The position numbers and the translations under genes were made by a program. The notes under the pieces are model-generated. The model was not told where the DNA came from and did not search any database. It saw only the letters and a program-made list of their open reading frames with translations. Source: UMGS1696 sp964621165 (GTDB taxonomy: Bacteria > Bacillota > Clostridia > Oscillospirales > CAG-272). From it: 55,713 bases of DNA. The stretch lies in contig CAZULC010000013.1 of NCBI GenBank assembly GCA_964621165.1, positions 1 to 55,713 on the forward strand, in the 5' to 3' direction. Positions 15,903 to 24,814 of this stretch are shown here, piece by piece (positions within the stretch are counted from its first letter, which is position 1; each line of letters opens with the position of its first letter).

Positions 15903-17651
15903 ATGCAGAATTTCAAATCAACAGCGGCGGATAAAATCGCCATTGCGGTCAAAGAGCTGTCACATGACGCAAATCTGACCAAGGACGACATTGCCGCCAT
16001 GCTTGAATATCCCCCTGACAAAACAATGGGAGATATCGCTTTTCCATGCTTCCGGCTCTCCAAGATTCTGAGAAGCGCTCCCCCGAAAATATCGGCGTCT
16101 TTGAAGGAAGCTCTCTCCGACAATGGTAAAGCGTCATATTTCGGCAGTGAATACGGGGAAGTCATCTCGGTGGGCGGATATCTGAATTTCAAAATTTCAC
16201 CGGAATACCTAGCGTCCCGCATACTTCCCGAAATCGAAGAAAAGGGAGCTTCCTACGGCTCCTCGGACATAGGAAAAGGCAAAACCGCTGTGTTCGACTA
16301 CTCATCCCCTAACATCTGCAAGCCCTTCCACATAGGTCACCTCGGAACCACCGTTATCGGTCACTCACTCAAGCTACTCCATGAATTTGTGGGGTATAAC
16401 TGCGTGGGAGTCAACCATCTTGGAGACTGGGGAACTCAGTTCGGCAAGCAGATTGTGGCGTTCAAAAAGTGGGGTGACCGGGATACCATTGAAAAGGGAG
16501 GAATCGACGAGCTTGTGAAGATTTACGTGAAGTTCCATGAGGAAGCCGAAAAGGATCCCGCACTCGAGGACGAAGCAAGAGCCGAATTCCACAAGCTGGA
16601 GGAAGGGGATGAGGAAAATCTCGCTCTCTGGAAGTGGTTCGTCAGCGTATCCATGGAAGAATACAAAAAGACCTACCGCCAGCTCGGAATCGAGTTCGAC
16701 TCATATGCGGGCGAGTCCTTCTACCTCGACAAAATTCCGGCACAGATTGAAAGGCTCAAGGAAAAAAATCTTCTGACCCTTGACGATGGCGCGTCCATTG
16801 TAGACCTGTCCGAGTACAATATGCCGCCATGCCTCATCATCAAGAACGACGGCTCTACAATCTACCACACCCGTGACATAGCCGCCGCGGTTTACCGTCA
16901 TGAAACTTACGACTTCGACAAATGCGTATACGTCACATCAGCTCAGCAGATACTCCACTTTGCACAGCTCTTTAAAGTTTTGGAACTCATGGGTTACGAT
17001 TGGTATGACAAACTGTATCATGTACCTTACGGAACCGTATCAGTAGATGGCGCAAAACTGGCCACAAGAACCGGCAATGTGGTTCTCTTAAAGGATCTGT
17101 TCCGGCAGTCAATCGAAAAAGTGCGGGAAATAATGAAGGAAAAGAATCCCGAGCTTGAAAACGGCGAAGAGGCTGACAGAATCTGCGAGGAAGTCGGAGT
17201 TGGTGCGGTCGTGTTCTTCTACCTTTACAACAGCAGAATCAAGGATATAAACTTTACCTTAAATCAGGCGCTCAGCTTCGACGGCAACACCGGACCTTAC
17301 GCCCAATACACCTACGCCCGTACATGCAGCATCATCACCAAGGCTGAGGAAAACCACATTTCGGGAGTCGGCGGTAAGCTCACACATCCGGATGAAGAAG
17401 AGCTTCTCAAGACCTTGTCGATGTTCCCTGAAAAGGTAATGACCGCGGTTAACGAGTATGAACCGTCGAACATAACACGCTACATCATCGACGTCTGCAC
17501 TTCCTTCAACCGCTTCTACCGGGACTGCCCAATTGTCGCTGCAGAGGATGAAGATACCCGCAATTTCCGCCTGAGACTCACCAAAGCGACAAAAAGCGTA
17601 CTCGGCACAGCACTGCATCTCATCTGCATCAGAACCCCTGAAAAAATATGA
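15903..17651 (+). CDS. argS: Arginyl-tRNA synthetase
   Basis: 582 aa class I aminoacyl-tRNA synthetase. Order: N-terminal additional domain (1-95, recognises the tRNA elbow), Rossmann catalytic core with the HIGH motif in SSPNICKPFHIGHLG, a degenerate KMSKS region (VDGAKLATRTGNVVLLKDL, normal for ArgRS of this type) and the C-terminal anticodon-binding helical domain starting at GNTGPYAQYTYAR. The DALR domain ends in CIRTPEKI, a slightly short C-terminus. The SD AGAGG lies 6 nt before the ATG. Confidence 0.97.
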   Translation: MQNFKSTAADKIAIAVKELSHDANLTKDDIAAMLEYPPDKTMGDIAFPCFRLSKILRSAPPKISASLKEALSDNGKASYFGSEYGEVISVGGYLNFKISPEYLASRILPEIEEKGASYGSSDIGKGKTAVFDYSSPNICKPFHIGHLGTTVIGHSLKLLHEFVGYNCVGVNHLGDWGTQFGKQIVAFKKWGDRDTIEKGGIDELVKIYVKFHEEAEKDPALEDEARAEFHKLEEGDEENLALWKWFVSVSMEEYKKTYRQLGIEFDSYAGESFYLDKIPAQIERLKEKNLLTLDDGASIVDLSEYNMPPCLIIKNDGSTIYHTRDIAAAVYRHETYDFDKCVYVTSAQQILHFAQLFKVLELMGYDWYDKLYHVPYGTVSVDGAKLATRTGNVVLLKDLFRQSIEKVREIMKEKNPELENGEEADRICEEVGVGAVVFFYLYNSRIKDINFTLNQALSFDGNTGPYAQYTYARTCSIITKAEENHISGVGGKLTHPDEEELLKTLSMFPEKVMTAVNEYEPSNITRYIIDVCTSFNRFYRDCPIVAAEDEDTRNFRLRLTKATKSVLGTALHLICIRTPEKI

Positions 17652-17690
17652 TATTCTAATTATTATTTTTAATACAATAAGAGGTTAAAT

Positions 17691-18428
17691 ATGTCAGGAC
17701 ACAGCAAATGGAATAATATTAAGAACAAAAAAGAAAAAACCGACGCGCAGAAGGGTAAGGTTTTCACCAAAATCGGTAAGGAAATCCAGATGTGCGTACG
17801 TGAAGGCGGCGGTGACCCCAGCGTAAACGGCAAACTCCGTGAACTCATCGCCAAGGCTAAGGCAAACAACGTCCCCAACGACAACATCGACAGAGCCATC
17901 AAGAAGGCAATGGGCGGCGACGGCGTACAGTACGAGGAAATCATCTACGAAGGCTACGGACCCTCAGGCGTTGCCGTAATCGTTGAGACTGCCACCGACT
18001 CCAGAAACCGCACAGCCTCCGACGTCCGTCATTTCTTCGACAAATACGGCGGAAACCTTGGCGCGTCCGGATGTGTGTCGTACATGTTCGACGACAAGGG
18101 CGTGATTATCCTTCTCCGCGAGGACAACGAAAAAGCTGACGAAGACGCGCTCATGGAAGCCGCACTTGAAGCTGGAGCTGAGGATTTCTCATCCGACGAG
18201 GATTCCTTCGAGATCATCACCGAACCCGACGACGTTTATGCCGTAAAGGATGCACTCGAGAAGCTGGGCTACAAGGTTGAATCCGCCGAAGAGGACAAGA
18301 TACCGCAGACCTACGTCAGACTGGAAAACGAGGACGACATCAAGAACATGAACCTTCTTATCGATCATCTCGAAGACAGCGACGACGTTCAGGAAATCTA
18401 CCACAATTGGGAAAACGCAGACGAATGA
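17691..18428 (+). CDS. yebC: YebC/PmpR-family (TACO1) protein
   Basis: 245 aa, normal length. It starts with the family signature MSGHSKWNNIKNKKEKTDAQ and includes GGGDPSVNGKLRELIAKAKA, NVPNDNIDRAIKKA and YEGYGPSGVAVIVE. YebC proteins act as DNA-binding regulators in some bacteria and, in recent work, as ribosome-associated factors that relieve stalls at polyproline. The second role would be of interest here because of the Gly-Gly-Pro repeat protein at 47 kb, though that link is speculation. A terminator follows, so it closes the prs-argS-yebC unit. Confidence 0.96.
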   Translation: MSGHSKWNNIKNKKEKTDAQKGKVFTKIGKEIQMCVREGGGDPSVNGKLRELIAKAKANNVPNDNIDRAIKKAMGGDGVQYEEIIYEGYGPSGVAVIVETATDSRNRTASDVRHFFDKYGGNLGASGCVSYMFDDKGVIILLREDNEKADEDALMEAALEAGAEDFSSDEDSFEIITEPDDVYAVKDALEKLGYKVESAEEDKIPQTYVRLENEDDIKNMNLLIDHLEDSDDVQEIYHNWENADE

Positions 18429-18439
18429 TTAAAGAAATG

Positions 18440-18471
18440 ACTCCGTATTCGTATATATGTGCGGAGTTTTT
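18440..18471 (+). terminator. Terminator after yebC
   Basis: ACTCCG (18440-18445) / CGGAGT (18462-18467) with a 16-nt loop, then TTTTT. Confidence 0.75.
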
Positions 18472-18505
18472 CTCGTTTTCATAAATATGAAAGGAAAGTT
18501 AAGCA

Positions 18506-18979
18506 TTGAACAATAAATACACCCAATTACTAAAGCAGGCTCAGGAGCTGATCGAAGCTGAACCTCACCCGCTTCCGTCACTCGCAAACGTCTCTGCGCT
18601 GATTTTCTCCATGCTGCCCGACCTGAACTGGGTTGGATTCTACCTCATGTCCGGCGGGGAACTGCTTCTCGGTCCTTTTCAGGGGAAGGTCGCCTGCATC
18701 AGAATTCCCGTGGGACAGGGCGTATGCGGAAGCGCGGTCAGCGAAAACCGTACCATGCTTGTGCCAAACGTCCACGAATTCCCGGGACACATAGCATGCG
18801 ACGGCGCGTCAAACTCGGAAATCGTCGTCCCGATACATAATGGGAAAGAAAAAATAATCGGAGTCTTCGACATCGACAGCCCGGTATTATCCCGCTTCAC
18901 CGAGGAGGAGAAGGAACTGTTCGAGGGAATAGTAAACCTCCTTGAATCAAAGGTCGACTGGAACCGCTGGTCGATATAA
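18506..18979 (+). CDS. Free methionine-(R)-sulfoxide reductase (GAF-domain fRMsr)
   Basis: 157 aa, a single GAF domain. All landmarks of the fRMsr family are present: LNWVGFYL, GPFQGKVACIRIPVGQGVCG, FPGHIACDGASNSEIVVPI and a C-terminal dimer helix. The three redox cysteines (in KVACIRI, GVCGSA and HIACDG) are conserved. The enzyme reduces free Met-R-sulfoxide with thioredoxin. The start is TTG; the SD AAAGGAAAG is about 10 nt upstream. It lies between two terminators, so it is its own unit. E. coli yebR/msrC is the equivalent gene. Confidence 0.93.
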   Translation: MNNKYTQLLKQAQELIEAEPHPLPSLANVSALIFSMLPDLNWVGFYLMSGGELLLGPFQGKVACIRIPVGQGVCGSAVSENRTMLVPNVHEFPGHIACDGASNSEIVVPIHNGKEKIIGVFDIDSPVLSRFTEEEKELFEGIVNLLESKVDWNRWSI

Positions 18980-18992
18980 CTGAATAAAGAAA

Positions 18993-19057
18993 AGCCGCCC
19001 GGTGAGTCACGCCTGAATTTGACTGAGACAAACGTGATACGCTAAGCGGCTGTTTTT
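18993..19057 (+). terminator. Terminator after the fRMsr gene
   Basis: AGCCGC (18993-18998) / GCGGCT (19046-19051) with an inner TCACG / CGTGA pair, then GTTTTTG. A long, two-part stem. Confidence 0.75.
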
Positions 19058-19163
19058 GTCGGATAAAGCCCCTAGCCCGCCCTCACAAAAACGTCAGCGT
19101 TACGGTAGTAAAATTGATTTATAATTGTACCCGTGTAAATTGTACTGAGATGAACTATAAAAA

Positions 19164-19257
19164 TGGGAATCGAACCCTGTACCTACTCCGCAGTACACTC
19201 CAATGATGTTCCGGTGGAACATATTTAACGCTCGCCCGTTTCCGCTACCTCATCATC
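19164..19257 (-). other. tRNA-like relic, class II shape
   Basis: On the minus strand, in order: GAGGTAGCGGAAACGGGCGA (like the D-arm region of tRNA-Leu), a hairpin ATGTTCC-ACC-GGAACAT (equivalent to a 5-bp stem with a 7-nt loop), a variable-arm-like stem TGTAC / GTACA and the T-arm-like GGGTTCGATTCCC (19177-19165). The T stem has only three pairs, the acceptor strands do not pair and no CCA is present, so it is not a working tRNA as read. It lies in the 297-bp gap between the fRMsr terminator and the DIP1984-family gene; nothing else is seen there. Confidence 0.35.
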
Positions 19258-19276
19258 CGACTCAGAGCCTGCCTGA

Positions 19277-19732
19277 TTAAATGATCAGCTCCGTTACCCA
19301 GTTGGCTGCCTGAATCCGCGTGTCGAGTTCCCGAAGCTGCTTTGAAAGCCCGTCAATGGTCTTCTGAAGCTCCTTGACCTGCACGGTACTCTTTATTAGA
19401 ATATCGGTGCTCCGTCCTCTCATGGCTTTACGGCTTGCCTCACCGTTGAAATCCCGCAGGATGCCGATTTTTTTGGTGAGACAGTCACGGACCGCAATCA
19501 TTTCAGTTATGGTCATGCCGTCAATTTCCGTGCGGGAGTTGGTGATGTTGACCGCCGCGATAATCTCACACAGCCGCTTCATCAGCGAATCCAGCTCCGC
19601 GAGAAGGGACATGGGGTCCTCGGCGGGTTCGTCACCTTCCTGAATAAGGGCGTTGGAACAAAGTCTCGCGTTGAGCTGGTCTATGCGTTTCTGCAGGTCC
19701 GCCCGCTCGATTAATGCTTCCGCTAATTTCAT
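19277..19732 (-). CDS. DIP1984-family protein (septicolysin-related name)
   Basis: 151 aa, all helical and highly charged. Matches the DIP1984 family: MKLAEALIERADLQKRIDQL, an NALIQEGDEPAEDP stretch, and the end STVQVKELQKTIDGLSKQLRELDTRIQAANW. Some members carry the name septicolysin from an old toxin report, but the family is widespread in harmless bacteria and its function is unknown. It overlaps the upstream phosphodiesterase by 4 nt (ATGA), so the two are cotranslated. No signal peptide or membrane segment. Confidence 0.88.
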   Translation of the reverse strand: MKLAEALIERADLQKRIDQLNARLCSNALIQEGDEPAEDPMSLLAELDSLMKRLCEIIAAVNITNSRTEIDGMTITEMIAVRDCLTKKIGILRDFNGEASRKAMRGRSTDILIKSTVQVKELQKTIDGLSKQLRELDTRIQAANWVTELII

Positions 19733-20271
19733 TCTTGTTTTTCCTTTTGTTCTACCTGAAATTCCTCACCGGTTTCAATGTCCATCCAGTGGAATTCGCC
19801 GTCATACTCCAAAGCCGAGTGGGGTGTGCCGTTTTTCGGAATTGACGCCGACCCGGAATTCACGAACCTCACACCGTTTTCCGTGTAATCGTGTGGAATG
19901 TGGGTATGTCCGGTGAGGTAAACGTCGCCCGGGTGCATTTTCGGAACATCCCTGTGGCCGTGGGAGAGGTACAAAGCACACCTTCCGTCGAAAATCAAGC
20001 CGTAGTCCGACGTCACCGAAAAGTCGAGCATGAGACTGTCAACCTCAGCTTCACAGTTGCCGCGGACTGCGATAATCCTGTCGGCGTATTGGTTCAAGAG
20101 AGCCGCCACTTCCTTCGGTGAATAATTCATCGGCAGATCGTTTCTCGGTCCGTGATATAAAATGTCGCCAAGCAGCACAAGTCTGTCGCATCCCGATTCG
20201 CGGTAACGGTCAAGCATGAAACGGGTGTAATAAGCCGAGCCGTGTAAATCCGACGCAATAAATAACTTCAT
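19729..20271 (-). CDS. yfcE: YfcE-type metallophosphoesterase
   Basis: 180 aa, full length for the YfcE/MJ0936 phosphodiesterases. Di-metal calcineurin-like motifs in order: IASDLHGS (D-x-H), VLLGDILYHG (GDxxxxG), AVRGNCEAE (GNC/H), YLSHGHRD and YLTGHTHIPH (GHTH). FVNSGSASIPKNG is the usual C-terminal signature. The enzyme hydrolyses phosphodiester model substrates and the natural substrate is uncertain. It lies 27 nt downstream of the TIM-barrel gene and overlaps the DIP1984 gene. SD weak. Confidence 0.92.
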   Translation of the reverse strand: MKLFIASDLHGSAYYTRFMLDRYRESGCDRLVLLGDILYHGPRNDLPMNYSPKEVAALLNQYADRIIAVRGNCEAEVDSLMLDFSVTSDYGLIFDGRCALYLSHGHRDVPKMHPGDVYLTGHTHIPHDYTENGVRFVNSGSASIPKNGTPHSALEYDGEFHWMDIETGEEFQVEQKEKQE

Positions 20272-20298
20272 CTTACAGATTCTTTGTATTCCGCGCCG

Positions 20299-21159
20299 TT
20301 ATTTGAGGTTGAACTTAGCGATTTTTTCCTTGAGGAAGTCTACCGCAAGGGTGATGTCCTTTTCGGGGGAATCGCCGACTTCACGCTCGATTGTGAGGAA
20401 TCCGTTAAAGCCTGTAGCCGCGAGAGCAGGGAGGTACACGTCAAAGTTAACGTCGCCTTCACCTAAAGGAAGCTCCAGATAGGTCTTGCCCATGCCTAAA
20501 AGTGCCTTGTGACCTTCAGCCTCAGCGCCGATCTTTATGGCTTCCTCAACCTTCTTCTTGAGCATGATACCGTCCTTTGCGTGGGTGTGGACTACGTATT
20601 TGCCGAGGTACTTGAGAGCGTTCTCAGGTCTGTCGTCAACGCACATAACGAGGTTTGCGGGGTCGAAGTTTACTCTAACGCCGTTTGCTCCAAGGGAATC
20701 GAGGAACGCGCCGAGAACTTCACCGGGTTCGGGACCTGTTTCAACTGCGAATGCCGCGTCAACGGAATCTGCGTAAACGGCAAGCTCACGGCAGGCTTTG
20801 CGCATAATCTCCTTTGTCGCGTTTTCCTCGCGGGGAACCGTGCCGATGTGGGTTGTCACCACGTTGCACTCCAGCTTCTTTGCGAGGTCGAGGACTCTCT
20901 TTGACTTCTCAACGTAAACCTTGTTGGTCTCCTCGTCCATGAATCCGTGTCCGAAGTCGCCGCAGATTGCCGAGAACACAAGTCCGTTTGACTTTACGAT
21001 GTCGAGGGCTTCCTTTGCCTTTGCGTCGGTCATGCTGTCGATTGCAAGCTCGCCAACTGTGGCGTAAGCCTGAATTCCTTCGATGCCGAGGGACGCCGCC
21101 TTTTCAACACCTGCTTTGAATCCAAGTCTGAAGGATTCTACCATTGCTCCGATTTTCAT
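20299..21159 (-). CDS. Sugar phosphate isomerase/epimerase-like TIM-barrel protein (AP_endonuc_2)
   Basis: 286 aa. Family marks: a TIM barrel with KAASLGIEGIQAY, VVTTHIGTVP (metal His), FAVETGPEPGEVL (metal Glu), RVNFDPANLVM (metal Asp), VVHTHAKDGIML (HxH) and GFLTIEREVGDSPEKDI (last Glu). All metal ligands of the xylose isomerase-like AP_endonuc_2 fold are in place. The real substrate is not readable. Related genes act on inositol, hydroxypyruvate, tagatose or ribulose compounds. A strong SD (AGGAGG) precedes it. It stands ahead of, and may be cotranscribed with, the phosphodiesterase and DIP1984 genes. Confidence 0.9.
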   Translation of the reverse strand: MKIGAMVESFRLGFKAGVEKAASLGIEGIQAYATVGELAIDSMTDAKAKEALDIVKSNGLVFSAICGDFGHGFMDEETNKVYVEKSKRVLDLAKKLECNVVTTHIGTVPREENATKEIMRKACRELAVYADSVDAAFAVETGPEPGEVLGAFLDSLGANGVRVNFDPANLVMCVDDRPENALKYLGKYVVHTHAKDGIMLKKKVEEAIKIGAEAEGHKALLGMGKTYLELPLGEGDVNFDVYLPALAATGFNGFLTIEREVGDSPEKDITLAVDFLKEKIAKFNLK

Positions 21160-21210
21160 TTTGTTTCCTCCTGAAAATAAAATTTATTAAGAGTTTTCTT
21201 AATTTCTGAT

Positions 21211-22191
21211 TCATGATTTGCCGAGATTTTTTCTCAGCTTCTGTTCGCGTATGTCCGAACCACGGAAGATAAGGGGTTTGAAGTCGCCGAAAATCCGGCT
21301 GATGATGCGGTCGGAATAACGTTTTCTCAGCTCATCCCGGGTGAGGTTTGTGCTTATTATAGTGGACTTGTGCCGTATAAGCCGCTGATTGATGACATTG
21401 TACAGGCAGGACAGAGTGAACTGGTTAGTCATCTCACAGCCCAAGTCGTCGATAATAAGAAGGTCGCAGTCCGCATATTTTTCGCTCTCATCCTCCACGT
21501 CAGACGAATATGAGCGGGCGAACTTTTTGCTCTCGTAGTCCTCAAACAGACGGATAGCTGACTCGTACACCACATAGCTTCCTTTTTCGATTATCACCTG
21601 CGCCACGGCTGACGAAAGATGGGTTTTCCCCAGTCCAGTCGCACCAAGGAAGATGAAGCTGTCCGATTTACTCGGCTCAAATCCGCTGGCGAAGCTATGT
21701 AAAATGGAAATGTTGCGCTCCATGAAGGCGCGGTCATTGTTCTGATAATAGTCCAGCGAAAAGGTTTCGAAGGTCTGATTTTTCACAAGGTCGTACAGTC
21801 CGGAGCTTTCAAGGGTGGACAGAACCAGTTCACGCCGCAGACAGTCGCAGATGTCAATCCCGACATAACCTGTGTCGGAGCACTTTGGGCAGTGATATAC
21901 TATGTCGCAGTAATCCTCAGGATACCCAAGAGAGACGAGAATCCGCTTTTTTTTCTGAACATAACCCTCGTAGTCCTGCTTGATTGTCTCTATGCTTGTC
22001 TCCTCGAGAGCCTTTCCAAGAGTCGCCGCCATGATTTTTGGACCGGTTCCCGCAATCAGAAGCATAACCCTTGCAAATTCCGGACTCAGCCGCTCTATTT
22101 CCCTGACGTGTCTTTCGTAGGTCAGGATGCTGTCGCTTCGGTTTGCCGCAATCACATCCTTGGCTCTACGTATATTCTCGCGTCTTCCCAT
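21211..22191 (-). CDS. DnaC/DnaI-type helicase loader ATPase
   Basis: 326 aa. The N-terminal region is helical and carries a cysteine cluster (YHCPKCSDTGYVGIDICDC, a likely zinc site as in DnaI). Then an AAA+ domain: Walker A FLGATGLGKTHLSSA, Walker B CDLLIIDDLG, sensor STIISTNLT and arginine finger SDRIISRIFG. It should load the replicative helicase onto DNA at the origin and at restart sites. It is located 123 nt behind the DnaD-domain gene on the same strand, so the two look like a primosome operon. The SD AAAGGA is at a good distance. Confidence 0.92.
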   Translation of the reverse strand: MGRRENIRRAKDVIAANRSDSILTYERHVREIERLSPEFARVMLLIAGTGPKIMAATLGKALEETSIETIKQDYEGYVQKKKRILVSLGYPEDYCDIVYHCPKCSDTGYVGIDICDCLRRELVLSTLESSGLYDLVKNQTFETFSLDYYQNNDRAFMERNISILHSFASGFEPSKSDSFIFLGATGLGKTHLSSAVAQVIIEKGSYVVYESAIRLFEDYESKKFARSYSSDVEDESEKYADCDLLIIDDLGCEMTNQFTLSCLYNVINQRLIRHKSTIISTNLTRDELRKRYSDRIISRIFGDFKPLIFRGSDIREQKLRKNLGKS

Positions 22192-22314
22192 TGTGTAATC
22201 CTTTCCTTGACCAAATTAAACCCGTCGGTTCTTACTTTTCACCGATATGTAAAGTTCAACAAATCCCAAACCATCGGCTGTAACTATAATTTCGCCGCGG
22301 TTGTGTTTGTATAT

Positions 22315-23322
22315 TCAATTTCCATCCTTTTTGCTGTCCTGTTCGTAGGATCTGAGAAGCGCCGCCTCGTAGAAGTCATCCGTGGAGAAGCTTGAGGACT
22401 GGGGCGCGGAGTCACGCTTTTTTGCCCGCTCTTCCTCAGCCTGACGTACATCCTCGATTGTTTTTAGACCAGCCTGGAACCAGTTTTCAATAATGGCGTT
22501 GGTGTATTTTATGTTTGGCTCGCCTGTGCGGGAAACGGTGATTTCATATGCCGCATCAATTATATCCCTGCCGTATTTGTATTTGTCGTTCCAGTTTTTG
22601 ATGAATTCCTTTTCCTTGGCAATCAAAGCTCTTTTTCCCATGCCGAACAGCTCGCGGACATATTTTTCGAGGTCTATCCGCTTTTCCAGGTTTTTCAGCT
22701 CCTCTTCAAGGGCATCGTAGGTTGTGACGTTGCTGTCATAGAAGCTAATCGCCAGCTGCTCGATGTACCGTACGGAATTCTTCTGAACATGAGCCGCGTG
22801 GGTGCATAGAAGCATGATGTACTCGACTGACAGATTGAGATGGTCGAAAAGCCCGATCAGTATCGCAATTTCGTGGGCGTTCAGAATCTTTCCTATAATC
22901 TGCTGACAGGAGTTTATCAGATCTCCGCACTCAGAGTGGCTCTCGATAATCGACGTAACCTCGTCCCGTGAATAGTTGGGAAGCTCGTTGCGGATGACGA
23001 CATTCTTTTTTCTGGACTTTTTCGGCTTTTCGTCGTTTTCTTCTCCGGATTTCCCTTCATCTTGATTGGCTTCAACATCCGAACACTCGCCGCATTCGTC
23101 TGAAAATATTGTTCCCGATTTGATCCACGAGTCAAGCGCCCGCCGGAATGCATTTTCTGTCATGTCCAGCTTTTCGCACATTTTTTCTATATTAAAATTT
23201 CCTTCGGCAATTGTCGCGATAAGAACCGCCAATTCTTCTTTTGACGCTGTGGATAACTTCGGCAAAACCGTCTCGGCTGGCAGGGTAATAAGTTGATTTT
23301 TGTATATTGGAGTAATCTTCAT
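22315..23322 (-). CDS. DnaD-domain replication initiation protein
   Basis: 335 aa. N-terminal winged helix (about 1-75: LPKLSTASKEELAVLIATI, EKLDMTENAFRRALDSW), an acidic then basic linker (DEGKSGEENDEKPKKSRKK), then two DnaD/DnaB_2 domains; the second ends with the YxxxIxxW signature as YTNAIIENW. This layout is that of clostridial DnaD-like proteins that remodel DNA and help load helicase with DnaI. No SD is visible before the ATG. A short ORF overlaps the start (see rejected items). The upstream region carries a TTTTCCACAG sequence close to a DnaA box. Confidence 0.88.
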   Translation of the reverse strand: MKITPIYKNQLITLPAETVLPKLSTASKEELAVLIATIAEGNFNIEKMCEKLDMTENAFRRALDSWIKSGTIFSDECGECSDVEANQDEGKSGEENDEKPKKSRKKNVVIRNELPNYSRDEVTSIIESHSECGDLINSCQQIIGKILNAHEIAILIGLFDHLNLSVEYIMLLCTHAAHVQKNSVRYIEQLAISFYDSNVTTYDALEEELKNLEKRIDLEKYVRELFGMGKRALIAKEKEFIKNWNDKYKYGRDIIDAAYEITVSRTGEPNIKYTNAIIENWFQAGLKTIEDVRQAEEERAKKRDSAPQSSSFSTDDFYEAALLRSYEQDSKKDGN

Positions 23323-23609
23323 GATGAATATTGGTTTTTATTTCTGTACTGAAATAATCTTGTAAAATAATTTTGATTTTTCATAACTTTTGATGTCAAT
23401 ATGTAATGCTTACAGATTTTTTCGTCGAATATCCGGGGATTTATAAGTAAACTGTCACAAAAATTCATTGAATCAAGCATTCGGTGAATTTGATTTTTGC
23501 CTGAATTATATAACATATTTTCATCCGTCGTATGCATTGAAAACTATTTTTTGCGGTTGAATTTTCGACTGTGGTTTTCAACACCCTGTGGAAAACCCCT
23601 TTGGATTTC

Positions 23610-24704
23610 TTAGAAAACTTCGCTTCCGCCGTTTTTGATGAGACTTAAATAATCCTCCGCACCTTCGTCCGATGCGAACGCGTCAAGGGAATGGGCGCAG
23701 AACATCTTTTTTTCGTACATGTGGCAGGCTCTCGCGGCTATCATTGCGGCGTTGTCACCGCACAGTTTTATAATTGGAACGATAAAGTTCACATCATATT
23801 TGTCGCATAAATCGCCGACTGCGCGCCTGAGATGGGTATTGGCCGCAACTCCGCCAGCCATGACAAAATACACGGGTCGCTGGGATTTGAACAGCTGCGC
23901 AAGCTTTTTCGTGATTCCGTCGCACACAGCTTTTGTGAAGGCTCCGGCTGTCTCACAACAGATTTCGTGGGGCAGACTCTCGCATTTCAGCCGCTGTTTT
24001 TCGCCGTGGACATGATTTATCACTGCCGTCTTAAGTCCGCTGAATGAGAAGTCTAATGTATCGTCGTTCACAGCCGGAGAAGGGAAGGAAAGGGCGCTTT
24101 TTTGGCTGTAGTCGAACATTGAGAACGCCTCGCAGGCCAGCCTGTCCATTGCCGCACCTCCGGGATATGGAAGTCCCAGCACACGTCCGACCTTATCGAA
24201 GGCTTCACCGCAGGCGTCGTCACGGGTTGAGCCGATTTCGGTAAAGCTTACGTAGTCCTCGACCTTGTACAGGGACGTGTGGCCTCCTGAAACTGCCAGA
24301 GCGCCATAAGGCGGCTTCAGTTCGCTGTGTTCGATATAGGCGGCCGAAAGATGTCCCTCGATGTGATGAACCGGAATCAGCGGCAGACCCAGCCGGAACG
24401 CCATGGCTTTGGCAAAGTTCACGCCTACAAGAAGAGGTCCAATCAATCCTGGCGCAAATGTTACGGCAACTGCGTCAAGCTGATTCGGCGTGATTCCAGC
24501 TTTGGCAAAGGCCTCCTTTGATACGGTTGTTATGGCTTCGCAGTGGGCGCGGCTGGCAATTTCGGGAACTACTCCGCCGTAGAGGGCATGGGTCTTTATC
24601 TGAGAAGCGACGATGTTCGAGAGTACTTCCATTTTACCGCTATCGTATCTCATTATGGCGGCTGAGGTCTCGTCGCATGAGCTTTCTATCGCAAAAATAA
24701 GCAT
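23610..24704 (-). CDS. tsaD: tRNA N6-adenosine threonylcarbamoyltransferase
   Basis: 364 aa, slightly above the usual 340. Transfers threonylcarbamoyl to A37 of ANN-decoding tRNAs together with TsaB and TsaE. Kae1/TsaD motifs: ESSCDETSAAI, VTFAPGLIGPLLVGVNFAK, the iron/zinc site VHHIEGHLSAA, LAVSGGHTSLY, STRDDACGEAFDKVGRVLGLPYPGG and MAGGVAANTHLRRAV. The SD TGGAG is in place. rimI lies just upstream in the same direction, a common partner in the tsaE-tsaB-rimI-tsaD cluster, but tsaB and tsaE are not here. Confidence 0.96.
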   Translation of the reverse strand: MLIFAIESSCDETSAAIMRYDSGKMEVLSNIVASQIKTHALYGGVVPEIASRAHCEAITTVSKEAFAKAGITPNQLDAVAVTFAPGLIGPLLVGVNFAKAMAFRLGLPLIPVHHIEGHLSAAYIEHSELKPPYGALAVSGGHTSLYKVEDYVSFTEIGSTRDDACGEAFDKVGRVLGLPYPGGAAMDRLACEAFSMFDYSQKSALSFPSPAVNDDTLDFSFSGLKTAVINHVHGEKQRLKCESLPHEICCETAGAFTKAVCDGITKKLAQLFKSQRPVYFVMAGGVAANTHLRRAVGDLCDKYDVNFIVPIIKLCGDNAAMIAARACHMYEKKMFCAHSLDAFASDEGAEDYLSLIKNGGSEVF

Positions 24705-24814
24705 TAATTTACTCCATTTGTAGTTATTTCGTTATGTCAGTGTAATTCACAGCTGTCTTGAAAACCCTGTATGGCATCTCCGTCCGATTATATGGCTTAA
24801 GTGACAGGAACAAT

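Noticed and set aside
23319..23537. 72-codon minus-strand frame overlapping the dnaD-like start by ATGA
   Set aside because: The overlap is suggestive, but it has no SD, an Asn/Lys/Ile-rich composition expected of AT-rich non-coding DNA and no recognisable family. Kept as doubtful.
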